Below are positions 43,378-51,819 of a stretch of DNA of 64,000 bases, one piece after another (position 1 is the first letter of the stretch; each line of letters begins with the position of its first letter). Location: NCBI RefSeq assembly GCF_002028425.1, contig NZ_CP020042.1, forward strand, positions 4,092,001-4,156,000, written 5' to 3'. Made by a program: the position numbers and the translations under genes. This stretch comes from Streptomyces katrae. Its GTDB lineage: Bacteria > Actinomycetota > Actinomycetes > Streptomycetales > Streptomycetaceae. Under the pieces are notes generated by a model. That model saw nothing but the letters and a program-made list of their open reading frames with translations, had not been told where the DNA came from and did not search any database.

Positions 43378-43416
43378 ACGAAGGCCCGGATCCCATGGAT
43401 CCGGGCCTTCGTTGTG
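43378..43416 (+). terminator. Terminator of tRNA-fMet
   Basis: 16-bp stem (43378-43393 with 43397-43412) closing a CAT loop, then TGTG. The next gene's SD is about 90 bp on. Confidence 0.8.
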
Positions 43417-43509
43417 TCCGCCGTCACCCGACCGGTCCGGTCCGGTCGCCGGACGGGGCCCGGGCGGCCAGCCTGGAGGGGCGGGGCTTCCGGGCGGCAG
43501 GAGAGCGGC

Positions 43510-44685
43510 GTGGGGCTGGGCCGGCAGGGCAACGGTGGGAGCGCGGACGGTGCCGCCCGGCGGGTGGTGCGGATCCTGCCCTTCGTGCTGATCCTCCTCG
43601 GGCTGGTCTTCGACGTCGTGACCCCGCCCAGCTTCACGGGTTCCCCCTTCTTCTCCGCCGCCCCGCTGATCGCGGCCCCGCTGTTCAGCCTCGGGGCGAC
43701 CGCGCTGACCGGGATCGTCTCCTCGGCGGCGGTCGTGGCCCTGCACTTCTACAACGGCACCAGCTGGAAGGCGGAGGCGCTGACCGAGCTGGTGACCGTG
43801 CTGACCGTCTCGGGGCTGGCCCTGCTGATCAACCGGGTGGTGCGGCGCAGCGGCGAACGGCTCGCCTCCGCGCGCGGGATCGCCGAGGCCGCCCAGCGGG
43901 CCGTGCTGCCGACCCCGGCCGAACGGATCGGCGGGCTGCACGTCGCCGCCCGGTACGAGGCCGCACAGGCCGACGCCTTCATCGGCGGGGACCTCTACGC
44001 CGTGCAGGACACCCCGTACGGGGTGCGGCTCGCGGTGGGCGACGTACGGGGCAAGGGGCTCGGCGCGGTGGAGGCCGTCGCGGTGGTGCTGGGGGCCTTC
44101 CGGGAGGCGGCGGAGACGGAACCGACCCTGGAGGGGCTGGCGCAGCGGCTGGAGCGGGCGCTGGCGCGCGAGGGCACCCGGCGCGACGGCCTGGACGCGG
44201 TGGAGGGTTTCACCACCTGCGTGCTCGGGGAGGTCCCGGCCGGCGCCGGACTGCTGCGGCTGGTCAACCGCGGGCACCCCGAGCCGCTGCTGCTCTACGC
44301 GGACGGGGGCCTGTCCGTGCTGGCCCCGGCCGAGCCCGCGCTGCCGCTGGGCCTGGGCGAGCTGGCCGAGGGCCGGCCCGACACGGCCGGGGAGTGGCCG
44401 TTCCCGGCCGGCAGCACCCTGCTCCTGTTCACGGACGGGCTGACCGAGGCGCGGGACCGGACGGGGGCCTTCTACGATCCGGCGGTCCGGCTGCGGGGGC
44501 GGGTCTTCCCCGGGCCGGAGGAGGTGCTGAGCGCGCTCAGCAGCGACGTGCGCCGGCACACGGGCGGCGGGACGACCGACGACATGGCCCTGCTGGCGGT
44601 GGGGCGGGCGGGCGAGGGGCAGCCGGAGCGGCGGCGGACGGTCCCGGTGGTGCGCCGTGAGGGCGGGGAAGGTGACGGTGCGTAG
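43510..44685 (+). CDS. Membrane-anchored PP2C (SpoIIE-type) phosphatase
   Basis: 391 residues from GTG 43510 (SD AGGAGAG). Three or four N-terminal hydrophobic helices (VVRILPFVLILLGLVFDVVT; PLFSLGATALTGIVSSAAVVALHFY; VTVLTVSGLALLINR) are followed by a PP2C/SpoIIE domain with the metal-binding motifs IGGDLYAV, VGDVRGKG and the C-terminal TTDDMALLAVG. In Streptomyces such phosphatases act on anti-sigma-factor antagonists in stress and development. No HATPase or PAS domain is present. Confidence 0.92.
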   Translation: MGLGRQGNGGSADGAARRVVRILPFVLILLGLVFDVVTPPSFTGSPFFSAAPLIAAPLFSLGATALTGIVSSAAVVALHFYNGTSWKAEALTELVTVLTVSGLALLINRVVRRSGERLASARGIAEAAQRAVLPTPAERIGGLHVAARYEAAQADAFIGGDLYAVQDTPYGVRLAVGDVRGKGLGAVEAVAVVLGAFREAAETEPTLEGLAQRLERALAREGTRRDGLDAVEGFTTCVLGEVPAGAGLLRLVNRGHPEPLLLYADGGLSVLAPAEPALPLGLGELAEGRPDTAGEWPFPAGSTLLLFTDGLTEARDRTGAFYDPAVRLRGRVFPGPEEVLSALSSDVRRHTGGGTTDDMALLAVGRAGEGQPERRRTVPVVRREGGEGDGA

Positions 44686-44964
44686 CTCATGAGGGGCCGA
44701 GCGCAAGGTAGTTGACGGCCAGTCGTTTGGCTGCTGTGGCTGGAGTGGCGAGGGAGGGGATTCCCTTTCGCGTTGGTTGTGGGCGTATGCGGCTTATGCG
44801 GCGGCCAAAGTTGTTCAGGGGGTGGCCGATTGGCGTTAACGATCATTCGCGTCAGCTTGGAATCACTCCCCCGCGTCTATTACCGTTTGATAACGCAGCG
44901 CGGTCGTCCAGCCGTCGGCACGACGGCACCCGTGCGCGTTCTCGTCCCTGAGGAGCGTGCCTCC

Positions 44965-46014
44965 GTGGCCTCCAACTCGCCTGCCCCCGAAGGCACCGAA
45001 CTCCAGGAGACGCCCGGCGCGGGCGCCTGGGGCGAGTGGAATCCCACGGAGGACTCCGCCCGTCCGCTCCGCGGCAAGCACCGGGTCCTCAAGCCGCGCG
45101 GCGGACTCGCCCGTAGCTCGACCGTGCTCGGCGTCGGCGTGATCGCGGCGGTCGGCGCGGGAGGCATCGCCACCGCGCAGGACCGCCCCCAGGTCGCCAT
45201 ATCCGTGCCCTCCCTCCCGGACCTGCTCGGCGGCGGGAACCACGGCGGTGCGGCCGCCGCCCAGGCCGACTCCGTGACCGTTCCCCGGCAGGCCGACGGG
45301 CAGCAGGCCGCCCCGGCCCAGGCGCACGGCGACGCGGGCGAGGCGCTGCGCCACCGCATCCTGCAGCAGGCCGAGTCCCAGCAGGACGCCGCCGAGGCCC
45401 AGGCCCGGGCGGACGCCGAGCGGGCCGCGCGCGAGAGCGCCGCGCAGGAGGCCCGCAACCAGAAGGAAGCGGCCGACCGGGAGGCCGAGGCGGTCCGCGC
45501 GGCCGCCGAGAAGGCCGCCGCGGAGAAGGCGGCCGCGGACCAGGCCGCCACCGGGCAGGCCGAGACCAAGGCGGCGGCGGACACGGGCTCCGGCGGCGGC
45601 CCGGCGGTGAAGGCCTCGGGCGGCTGGTCCCTGCCGACCTCCTCCTACACCCTCACCTCGCACTACGGCGACTCCGGCTCCATGTGGTCCTCCGGCCACC
45701 ACACCGGCCTCGACTTCGCCGCGCCGACCGGGACCCCGGTCAAGGCCGTCGGCGGGGGCACGGTCGTCTCGGCCGGCTGGTCGGGCGCCTACGGCTACCG
45801 GATCGTGCTCCGGCTCCAGGACGGCACCGAGGTCTGGTACTGCCACCTGTCCTCGATGGCGGTGACCTCCGGCGCGGTCGGCGCGGGCGACACCATCGGC
45901 CGGGTCGGGGCGACCGGCAACGTCACCGGCGCCCACCTGCACCTCGAGGTCCGCAAGGGCGGATCGACGGTCGACCCGCTGACCTGGCTGACCGCCCGGG
46001 GCCTCGACGTCTGA
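44965..46014 (+). CDS. M23-family peptidoglycan endopeptidase
   Basis: 349 residues from GTG 44965 (SD GAGGAG); the frame is open to 44773 but without coding character. A single internal signal-anchor (SSTVLGVGVIAAVGAGGIA) is followed by an Ala/Gln/Glu coiled-coil region (about 115-215) and a C-terminal lysostaphin-type domain: HHTGLDFAAP (H and D zinc ligands) and GAHLHLEV (H-x-H). It should cut cross-bridges in the cell wall, as partner of growth or sporulation. No ydaO-type riboswitch is recognisable in the 280-bp leader. Confidence 0.9.
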   Translation: MASNSPAPEGTELQETPGAGAWGEWNPTEDSARPLRGKHRVLKPRGGLARSSTVLGVGVIAAVGAGGIATAQDRPQVAISVPSLPDLLGGGNHGGAAAAQADSVTVPRQADGQQAAPAQAHGDAGEALRHRILQQAESQQDAAEAQARADAERAARESAAQEARNQKEAADREAEAVRAAAEKAAAEKAAADQAATGQAETKAAADTGSGGGPAVKASGGWSLPTSSYTLTSHYGDSGSMWSSGHHTGLDFAAPTGTPVKAVGGGTVVSAGWSGAYGYRIVLRLQDGTEVWYCHLSSMAVTSGAVGAGDTIGRVGATGNVTGAHLHLEVRKGGSTVDPLTWLTARGLDV

Positions 46015-46050
46015 GCCCCGCCCCTACTCCGGGGTTCGCGGGGCCGGGGC

Positions 46051-47337
46051 TCAGACCGGGGCCGCGGAGAGTTCCGCGCGCCTCGGGGCCGGTACGGCCA
46101 CCGGGACCGCCTGCCGCGCATGGCGCGCGTGGGTCGTGGCCGGTGGGCCGGAGCGTGGCGGGAGCAGTTCCTCCAGCACCGCCGCCCGGGCCAGGGCCGG
46201 CGCGGCCGTCGCCCGGCGCAGCCAGAGCCGGCGCAGCAGTTCCCGCTCCCGCTCCGTGAAGCCGGGGTCCCCGTCCGGGCCCGCGTGCCGGGCCTGCCGG
46301 CGCAGCAGGGCCAGGGCGGCGGCGTCCGCCGCGTAACGGGACACCGCGCGGGCGGCGGGACGGCCCCCGGTGGTGCGGGCGAGGTCCCGCGCCAGGGAGC
46401 GGGCCGCCATCGAGGCCAGCGCCGGCACCTCCGCCGGACCGATCCACCCCGCGGCCGCGTACACCGACAGCTCGGCGGCGATGACCCGCAGCCGCTGGCG
46501 CCGCATCCGCACCGCCAGCCACAGCAGCAGCCCGAACACCGGGACCATCACGCAGCCGTAGACCCAGTAGAACCCGTACCTCCCCACGTGCGACGAGCCG
46601 TTCCACACCGCGTGCGCCGCCATGGCCAGGGCGAGGCCGAGCAGCGGGAGCCCGGTCCGGCGGGCGCGGCGGGTGCTGAACGCGGCCATGCCGAAGCCGA
46701 GGCCCGTGAGCACGGTGAACAGCGGGTGCGCGAAGGGGGAGAGCACGACCCGGACGAAGAAGGTCGCCGCCGTCACCGAGTCCAGGGCGCCAGCGCCCTT
46801 GGCCAGGTCCTCCTCGAAGGCGTTGCCCAGGTAGAGGACGTTCTCGGTGAAGGCGAAGCCGGTCGCCGTGAACCCGGCGAAGACGAAACCGTCGGCCGCG
46901 CCGGCGAACGGCGGTCTTCGGAAGGCGAACACCGCGAACAGGGCCGCTGCCTTCGCGCACTCCTCCACGACCGGAGCCACCGCCACCGAGCCGAGGAGGT
47001 CGGCCGCGGAGGGGTCGGCGGCCTCGGCCATCCACTCCGTCGCGAAACTGTTGGCCAGTATCGCGATCAGCGCCGCGGTGCAGGCCCCCCAGCCGAAGCA
47101 GAACAGCAGCTGCCGCCAGGGGCCGGGCGCCGCCCGGCCCAGCCACCGGAACGCCGCCATCAGCGGCGGCACCGGCAGCAGGGCCAGGCCGAGGCCTACG
47201 AAGAAGCCGGCCGTACCGGTCTGCTCCCGCACGAGTTCGAGGATCGCGGCCCCGGTCGCGCCGAGCAGGACGACGAGCACGCACGCGCGGGCCGTGCCCG
47301 ACGGGCGTGCGAGCACACGGGAGAGCGCTCGGAGCAC
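46051..47337 (-). CDS. PrsW-family intramembrane metalloprotease
   Basis: 428 residues from GTG 47337. About eight hydrophobic helices with the PrsW/CAAX-like motifs: VAPVVEECAKAAALFAVF (EExxK), GFTATGFAFTENVLYL (FxxxEN) and AHPLFTVLTGLGFG plus AMAAHAVWN (zinc His residues). The C-terminal 150 residues are a cytoplasmic Arg/Ala-rich helical region, not part of the minimal family. PrsW proteins start anti-sigma-factor degradation in Bacillus; the target is unknown here. Convergent with the M23 gene. Confidence 0.9.
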   Translation of the reverse strand: MLRALSRVLARPSGTARACVLVVLLGATGAAILELVREQTGTAGFFVGLGLALLPVPPLMAAFRWLGRAAPGPWRQLLFCFGWGACTAALIAILANSFATEWMAEAADPSAADLLGSVAVAPVVEECAKAAALFAVFAFRRPPFAGAADGFVFAGFTATGFAFTENVLYLGNAFEEDLAKGAGALDSVTAATFFVRVVLSPFAHPLFTVLTGLGFGMAAFSTRRARRTGLPLLGLALAMAAHAVWNGSSHVGRYGFYWVYGCVMVPVFGLLLWLAVRMRRQRLRVIAAELSVYAAAGWIGPAEVPALASMAARSLARDLARTTGGRPAARAVSRYAADAAALALLRRQARHAGPDGDPGFTERERELLRRLWLRRATAAPALARAAVLEELLPPRSGPPATTHARHARQAVPVAVPAPRRAELSAAPV

Positions 47338-47378
47338 ATGATGACCCTACAGAGCCGCTCGGACACTCGGAGTGACGT

Positions 47379-48209
47379 TTATCGGTTCTTGGGTTCTGCG
47401 TTGGGTTCTGTGCGAGTGAAGAGGAGGTCGTGTACGACGTGCCCCTTGTCGAGGCCCTGGCCCTCGAACCGGGTGAGCGGGCGGAACTCCGGGCGCGGGG
47501 CGTAGCCGCCGTCGGCCTGGGTGTTCTCGAACTCGGGGTGCGCGGTGAGCACTTCGAGCATCTGCTCGGCGTACGGTTCCCAGTCGGTCGCGCAGTGCAG
47601 CAGCGCGCCGGGCGCCAGGCGGGTGGCGGCCAGGTCGAGGAACTCCGGCTGGATCAGGCGGCGCTTGTGGTGGCGGGCCTTGGGCCAGGGGTCCGGGAAG
47701 TACACGCGCATCCCCGCGAGGGAGGCGGGCGGCAGCATCTCGCGGAGCAGGATGATGGCGTCGCCGTTCGCCACGCGGACGTTCGTCATCCCGCCGCGCT
47801 CGGCGAGGGCGAGGAGGTTGCCCTGGCCGGGGGTGTGGACGTCGGCGGCGAGGATGCCGGTGGTGGGGTCGGCGGCGGCCATCTGGGCGGTCGCCTCGCC
47901 CATGCCGAAGCCGATCTCCAGGACTACGGGGAGGCCGCCGAAGAGGCGGTCGAGGTCGATGACCTCGCGGCCGTCGATGTCCAGGCCCCAGGTGCCCCAG
48001 AGGCGCTTGAGCGCCTCGCCCTGGCCGGTGGTGACCCGGCTGCGGCGCGGCTGGAAGCTGCGGATCCGGCGCTCGTGGTGCGAGCCGGCGGGGTCGGGCG
48101 CGGGGCCGTCGGGAAACCGCGGCTCGGTCCGCCACTTGGGCGGCACGTACGCGTCTGCCTCCGGCGGTGCGTCGGGGAGGCTGGGCTGGGGGTTCAGGGA
48201 CTCAGACAC
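47379..48209 (-). CDS. trmB: tRNA (guanine-N7)-methyltransferase
   Basis: 276 residues. SAM-binding motif VVLEIGFGMGEATAQMA and the TrmB signature VYFPDPWPKARHHKRRLIQPEFLDL are both present, as is TDWEPYAEQML. It makes m7G46 in tRNA. The N-terminal 60 residues (PKWRTEPRFPDGPAPDP) are an extension seen in actinobacteria. 42 bp downstream of, and on the opposite side from, the PrsW start; both genes read leftward. Confidence 0.95.
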   Translation of the reverse strand: MSESLNPQPSLPDAPPEADAYVPPKWRTEPRFPDGPAPDPAGSHHERRIRSFQPRRSRVTTGQGEALKRLWGTWGLDIDGREVIDLDRLFGGLPVVLEIGFGMGEATAQMAAADPTTGILAADVHTPGQGNLLALAERGGMTNVRVANGDAIILLREMLPPASLAGMRVYFPDPWPKARHHKRRLIQPEFLDLAATRLAPGALLHCATDWEPYAEQMLEVLTAHPEFENTQADGGYAPRPEFRPLTRFEGQGLDKGHVVHDLLFTRTEPNAEPKNR

Positions 48210-48309
48210 AATGCGGCCGATTCTACGCCGGGCGGCGGCTTCGAGCCGGGCGGCGGCGGGGTGGCCGGGCCCCTCCCAGCGGTAGCCGGGGGAGATCGAG
48301 GCGGGACGG

Positions 48310-49512
48310 TCAGGCCGACTGGAGGACGCGCAGGGCGCGGCCGGCGATTTCGCGGCCGATCGGGAGGGAGGCCGTCGCCGCGGGGGAGGGGGCGTTCAGG
48401 ACGTGCACCGTGCGGGGGGCCTCGCGGATGAGGAAGTCGTCCACCAGCGTCCCGTCCCGCAGGACGGCCTGCGCCCGGACCCCCGCCGCGGCGGGGGTGA
48501 GGTCCGCTTCCGTGACGGCGGGCAGCAGGCGGCGTACGGCCTCGGTGAAGGCCGCCTTCGACAGGGAGCGGTGGATCTCGCCCGCCCCGTACCGCCAGTG
48601 CCGCGCGGCCATCCGCCAGGATCCCGGCCAGGCCAGCTCGGTGCCGAGGTCGCGCGGCCGGACGGTGCTCCAGCGGTAGCCCTCGCGGGCCAGCGCCGGT
48701 ACGGCGTTCGGGCCGACGTGGACCCCGCCGCCGATGCCGCGCGTGAGGTGCACCCCGAGGAAGGGGAACGCCGGGTCGGGGACGGGATAGACCAGCCCGC
48801 GCACCAGCGAGGGCCGGGCCAGGTCGTGGTACTCGCCCCGGAAGGGGATGATCCGCATGCCCGGGTCGTCACCGGCCAGCCGGGCGATCCGGTCGCACTG
48901 CAGGCCCGCGCAGTTCACCAGCACCCGCGCCCGCACCACCCGCCCCGAGGTGGTGCGCACCGCGACCGCGGACGGGCGGCGTGAGATCAGGTCCACCTCG
49001 GCGCCGTAGACGATCTCCGCCCCGGAGGACTCGGCGAGCTGCGCGGCCACTTGGCCGTAGTCCACGATCCCGGTGGTGCCGACGTGGATCGCGGCCAGGC
49101 CGCTGACCTCCGGCTCGTACTCCGCTATCTGCGCCGGTCCCAGCTCGCGCACCGGGATGCCGTTCTCCCGGCCGCGCTGGACCAGGGAGTGCAGGCGCGG
49201 CAGCTCGGAGCGGTCCGTGGCGACGATCAGCTTGCCGGTCACCTCGTGCGCGATGCCGTGCTCCGCGCAGAACTTCACCATCTCGGCGGCCCCGCGCACC
49301 GCGAAGCGCGCCTTGAGGGAGCCGGGGCGGTAGTAGATGCCGCTGTGGATCACCCCGCTGTTGCGGCCCGTCTGGTGCAGGGCGGGCCCGGACTCCTTCT
49401 CCAGCACGGTCACGCGGGTCCCGGGCGCCAGGCTCGACAGGGCATGCGCCGTCGACAGGCCGACGATCCCGCCACCGATCACCAGCACATCGCAGTCCAC
49501 ACCGCCGCCCAC
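48310..49512 (-). CDS. lhgO: L-2-hydroxyglutarate oxidase-type FAD oxidoreductase
   Basis: 400 residues from GTG 49512 (SD GGGAGG). DAO-family FAD enzyme: N-terminal CDVLVIGGGIVGLSTAHALS (GxGxxG), QTGRNSGVIHSGIYYRPGS (the LhgO signature), VNCAGLQCDRIA, and C-terminal LNAPSPAATASLPIG. LhgO oxidises L-2-hydroxyglutarate to 2-oxoglutarate and passes electrons to quinone; membrane association is expected. Assignment at family level is firm, substrate by homology. Followed on the same strand 98 bp later by trmB. Confidence 0.9.
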   Translation of the reverse strand: MGGGVDCDVLVIGGGIVGLSTAHALSSLAPGTRVTVLEKESGPALHQTGRNSGVIHSGIYYRPGSLKARFAVRGAAEMVKFCAEHGIAHEVTGKLIVATDRSELPRLHSLVQRGRENGIPVRELGPAQIAEYEPEVSGLAAIHVGTTGIVDYGQVAAQLAESSGAEIVYGAEVDLISRRPSAVAVRTTSGRVVRARVLVNCAGLQCDRIARLAGDDPGMRIIPFRGEYHDLARPSLVRGLVYPVPDPAFPFLGVHLTRGIGGGVHVGPNAVPALAREGYRWSTVRPRDLGTELAWPGSWRMAARHWRYGAGEIHRSLSKAAFTEAVRRLLPAVTEADLTPAAAGVRAQAVLRDGTLVDDFLIREAPRTVHVLNAPSPAATASLPIGREIAGRALRVLQSA

Positions 49513-49562
49513 GCTGACACCTCCCACCCCTGCATCTTGCACCCCGCCACCGACAATAGGGG

Positions 49563-51167
49563 CTACGCGGGAGTCACCAGCAGCGGCCGGGCACGTTCGC
49601 GCAGCTCGGCGACGCGCGGCTCGTCCCCGTACGGCTCCAGGCGGTGCAGCAGGTCCCGCACGTACTCGGTGGTGCGGGCGGAGGAGATGCGGCCCGCGAC
49701 CTCCACGGCCCGGGTGCCGGCGGCGCAGGCCGCGTCGAGGTTGCCCGACTCCAGCTCGGCGACCGCGCTCACCACCAGGCGCAGGCCGTGCGAGCGCACG
49801 TACTCCTCCGTGGGGCGGGACAGGGCCTGCTCGGTGAAGCGGCGGACCTGCCGGGGGAGTTTGAGGTCCCGGTAGCATTCCGCGGCATCCGCCGCGAAAC
49901 GGTCGTACGAGTAGAAACCCAGCCAGGTCGGGTCGGGATCCCCCTCGCGGGAGCGCTCCAGCCAGCCCTCCGCCGCACGCAGGGCCGAACCGGCCGCCGC
50001 CGAGTCCCCCGCCTTCGCGTGGGCCCGGGCCTCCACCAGGCGGAAGAAGCTCATGGTGCGGGCGGTGGCCAGGCCGCGGTTGCGTTCGACGGCCGCCTGG
50101 GCCAGGTCCACGCCCTCGTCGGGGAAGTCCCGGTAGGTCGCCTGGAGGGACATCGAGGCCAGCACGTACCCGCCGAGCGGCACGTCGGCGGCCGCGCGGG
50201 CCAGGCGCAGCGCCTGGATGTAGTAGCGCTGGGCCGCCTCCTGCTGGCCGGTGTCGAAGGCCATCCACCCGGCCAGCCGGGTCAGCTCCGCGGTCGCCCC
50301 GAACAGGGCGCGGCCCACCTCGTCCGTGTAGGAGCCGAGCAGCAGCGGCGCCGCGTCCACCCGCAGGCACTCGGGGACCATCGACGAACGCCAGTCCCCG
50401 CCGCCGTACTTGGAGTCCCAGCGGCGCGCGTCCTCGGCGGCCTCGCGCAGCTTGGTCACGTCGCTGTGGCCCACCCGCTGAGGGGAGGCGTCCGGGAGCA
50501 CCGCCGCGGGGGCGGTGACCGGTGCCGGCGCGGCGGTTTCCGTCCCGGGGCGGACGGGCACAACGCCCTGCGCGGGGGCTTCCGGAGTGCGCCGGGGCGC
50601 GGCGACGGAGGCGGCGCGCACCGGAGCCGCCGTACGTACGGCGCCGACACCGCCCGCGGGGACGGGCGGTCCGGGGTCGGAGGCGGGGCCGGGCTCGCGG
50701 GCCACCGAGCTGTCCGCGGGCGATATCAGCCACCGAGAGGCCGGCGTCGCGTAGGCGGACACCGAGAAGGAACCGGCGAGCGACTGCCAGATCCCGCCAC
50801 CGCCGCGCCGCCCCGCGAGGTCGAGCCGGTACAGGTCCGTCGCCGACCGCACGGCCGCGCCGACGTCGCGCGGGAAGGCCAGCCCGACCTCCGGCGCGGG
50901 GTCGGCATCGGCCAGGCCGATCTCGTGCAGCGGCACCGGACGCCCCAGCTTCGCGCCGATCGCGGCGGCGATCAGGTGCGGGGCCGCGCCCTGCGGCACC
51001 ATCCCCTTCGACACCCACCGCGCGACCGAGGTCTTGTCGTACCGGAGCGTCAGACCGCGCTGCGCTCCCAGGTCGTTGACCCGCCGGGCCAGTCCCGCGT
51101 TGCTGATGCCCGCCAGGGCGAGGACGGCGCCGAGCTTCTCGTTGGGCTCGCGGAGCTCCCTGGACAT
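49563..51167 (-). CDS. NsdA-like/sporulation-associated XRE-TPR regulator
   Basis: 534 residues from ATG 51167. N-terminal degenerate helix-turn-helix ([44 protein letters not shown]), Pro/Ala linker, then a long TPR-like helical region ([22 protein letters not shown]..., [36 protein letters not shown]...). I recall this as the sporulation-associated protein class of Streptomyces that includes NsdA, with S. coelicolor SCO4114 at this position; these modulate development and antibiotic production. Divergent from the asparagine-synthase-like gene across a 650-bp gap. Confidence 0.88.
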   Translation of the reverse strand: MSRELREPNEKLGAVLALAGISNAGLARRVNDLGAQRGLTLRYDKTSVARWVSKGMVPQGAAPHLIAAAIGAKLGRPVPLHEIGLADADPAPEVGLAFPRDVGAAVRSATDLYRLDLAGRRGGGGIWQSLAGSFSVSAYATPASRWLISPADSSVAREPGPASDPGPPVPAGGVGAVRTAAPVRAASVAAPRRTPEAPAQGVVPVRPGTETAAPAPVTAPAAVLPDASPQRVGHSDVTKLREAAEDARRWDSKYGGGDWRSSMVPECLRVDAAPLLLGSYTDEVGRALFGATAELTRLAGWMAFDTGQQEAAQRYYIQALRLARAAADVPLGGYVLASMSLQATYRDFPDEGVDLAQAAVERNRGLATARTMSFFRLVEARAHAKAGDSAAAGSALRAAEGWLERSREGDPDPTWLGFYSYDRFAADAAECYRDLKLPRQVRRFTEQALSRPTEEYVRSHGLRLVVSAVAELESGNLDAACAAGTRAVEVAGRISSARTTEYVRDLLHRLEPYGDEPRVAELRERARPLLVTPA

Positions 51168-51819
51168 GCGCCACCCCTCGTCACACGCGGAACGCAGACG
51201 CCGCCGGGGCATAGGCGCCCGGCATTTCGTAAACCCAGCGTAGTTCCCCGCCTCCCAAGCGTTAAGGCCCCGAGTTCCGTATGGCGAGATTGTTGTCCGT
51301 GCACACCGTCCGCCGGGGCCCGCTCCCCGGGGCGTACGCCTCGGATCGTGCTCCGGCCGTGTGGCCGTGCGCCCGGCCGTGCGCTCTGGCCGCACCCGGG
51401 GCCCGGCGATTCGATGTGCCGTGCGTGGGTCGGCCCGCCGGGTGGATCCGGCAGGCCGGGGGATGCCGCTGCCTCAATCCCCGCGGGTGGCGGAACGGTC
51501 CGGGGGGTGCGATCAGGCCTCCCGGACCGCGCCCCGCGGCCTCCCGCCGCTCCTCGCGCGAGGACGCCTACGGGCACTCAGTACGGCCGAAGAATGGCCG
51601 AAACCGACCTATGGGGCGGTGGGAACGGAACGCCAAAAACCGTGTGGCCGAGGCGTGTTCGTTTACCTGTGCGCCCCCGAAGCCGCTCCCGCACGCCCGT
51701 CTCGTGGCAGCATGGACCCCGAGCCACCGGGGTCCCGCCGGCCGCGCCCTCAGCGCCGACCACGTCGTCCGTGCCGCCCGTTGCCCCGGTCATGTGCCCA
51801 CGGGCTGGGGGAGGCGGCG
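51168..51819. other. Long divergent promoter region
   Basis: About 650 bp between the divergent NsdA-like and asparagine-synthase-like genes. The 51820 frame stays open through it but lacks coding bias before the SD GGGGGAGG at about 51806-51813. No RNA gene or strong dyad recognised. Confidence 0.4.

Noticed and set aside
44686..44964. ydaO-type c-di-AMP riboswitch before the M23 peptidase gene
   Set aside because: Often found there in actinobacteria, but I cannot find the conserved motifs by eye.
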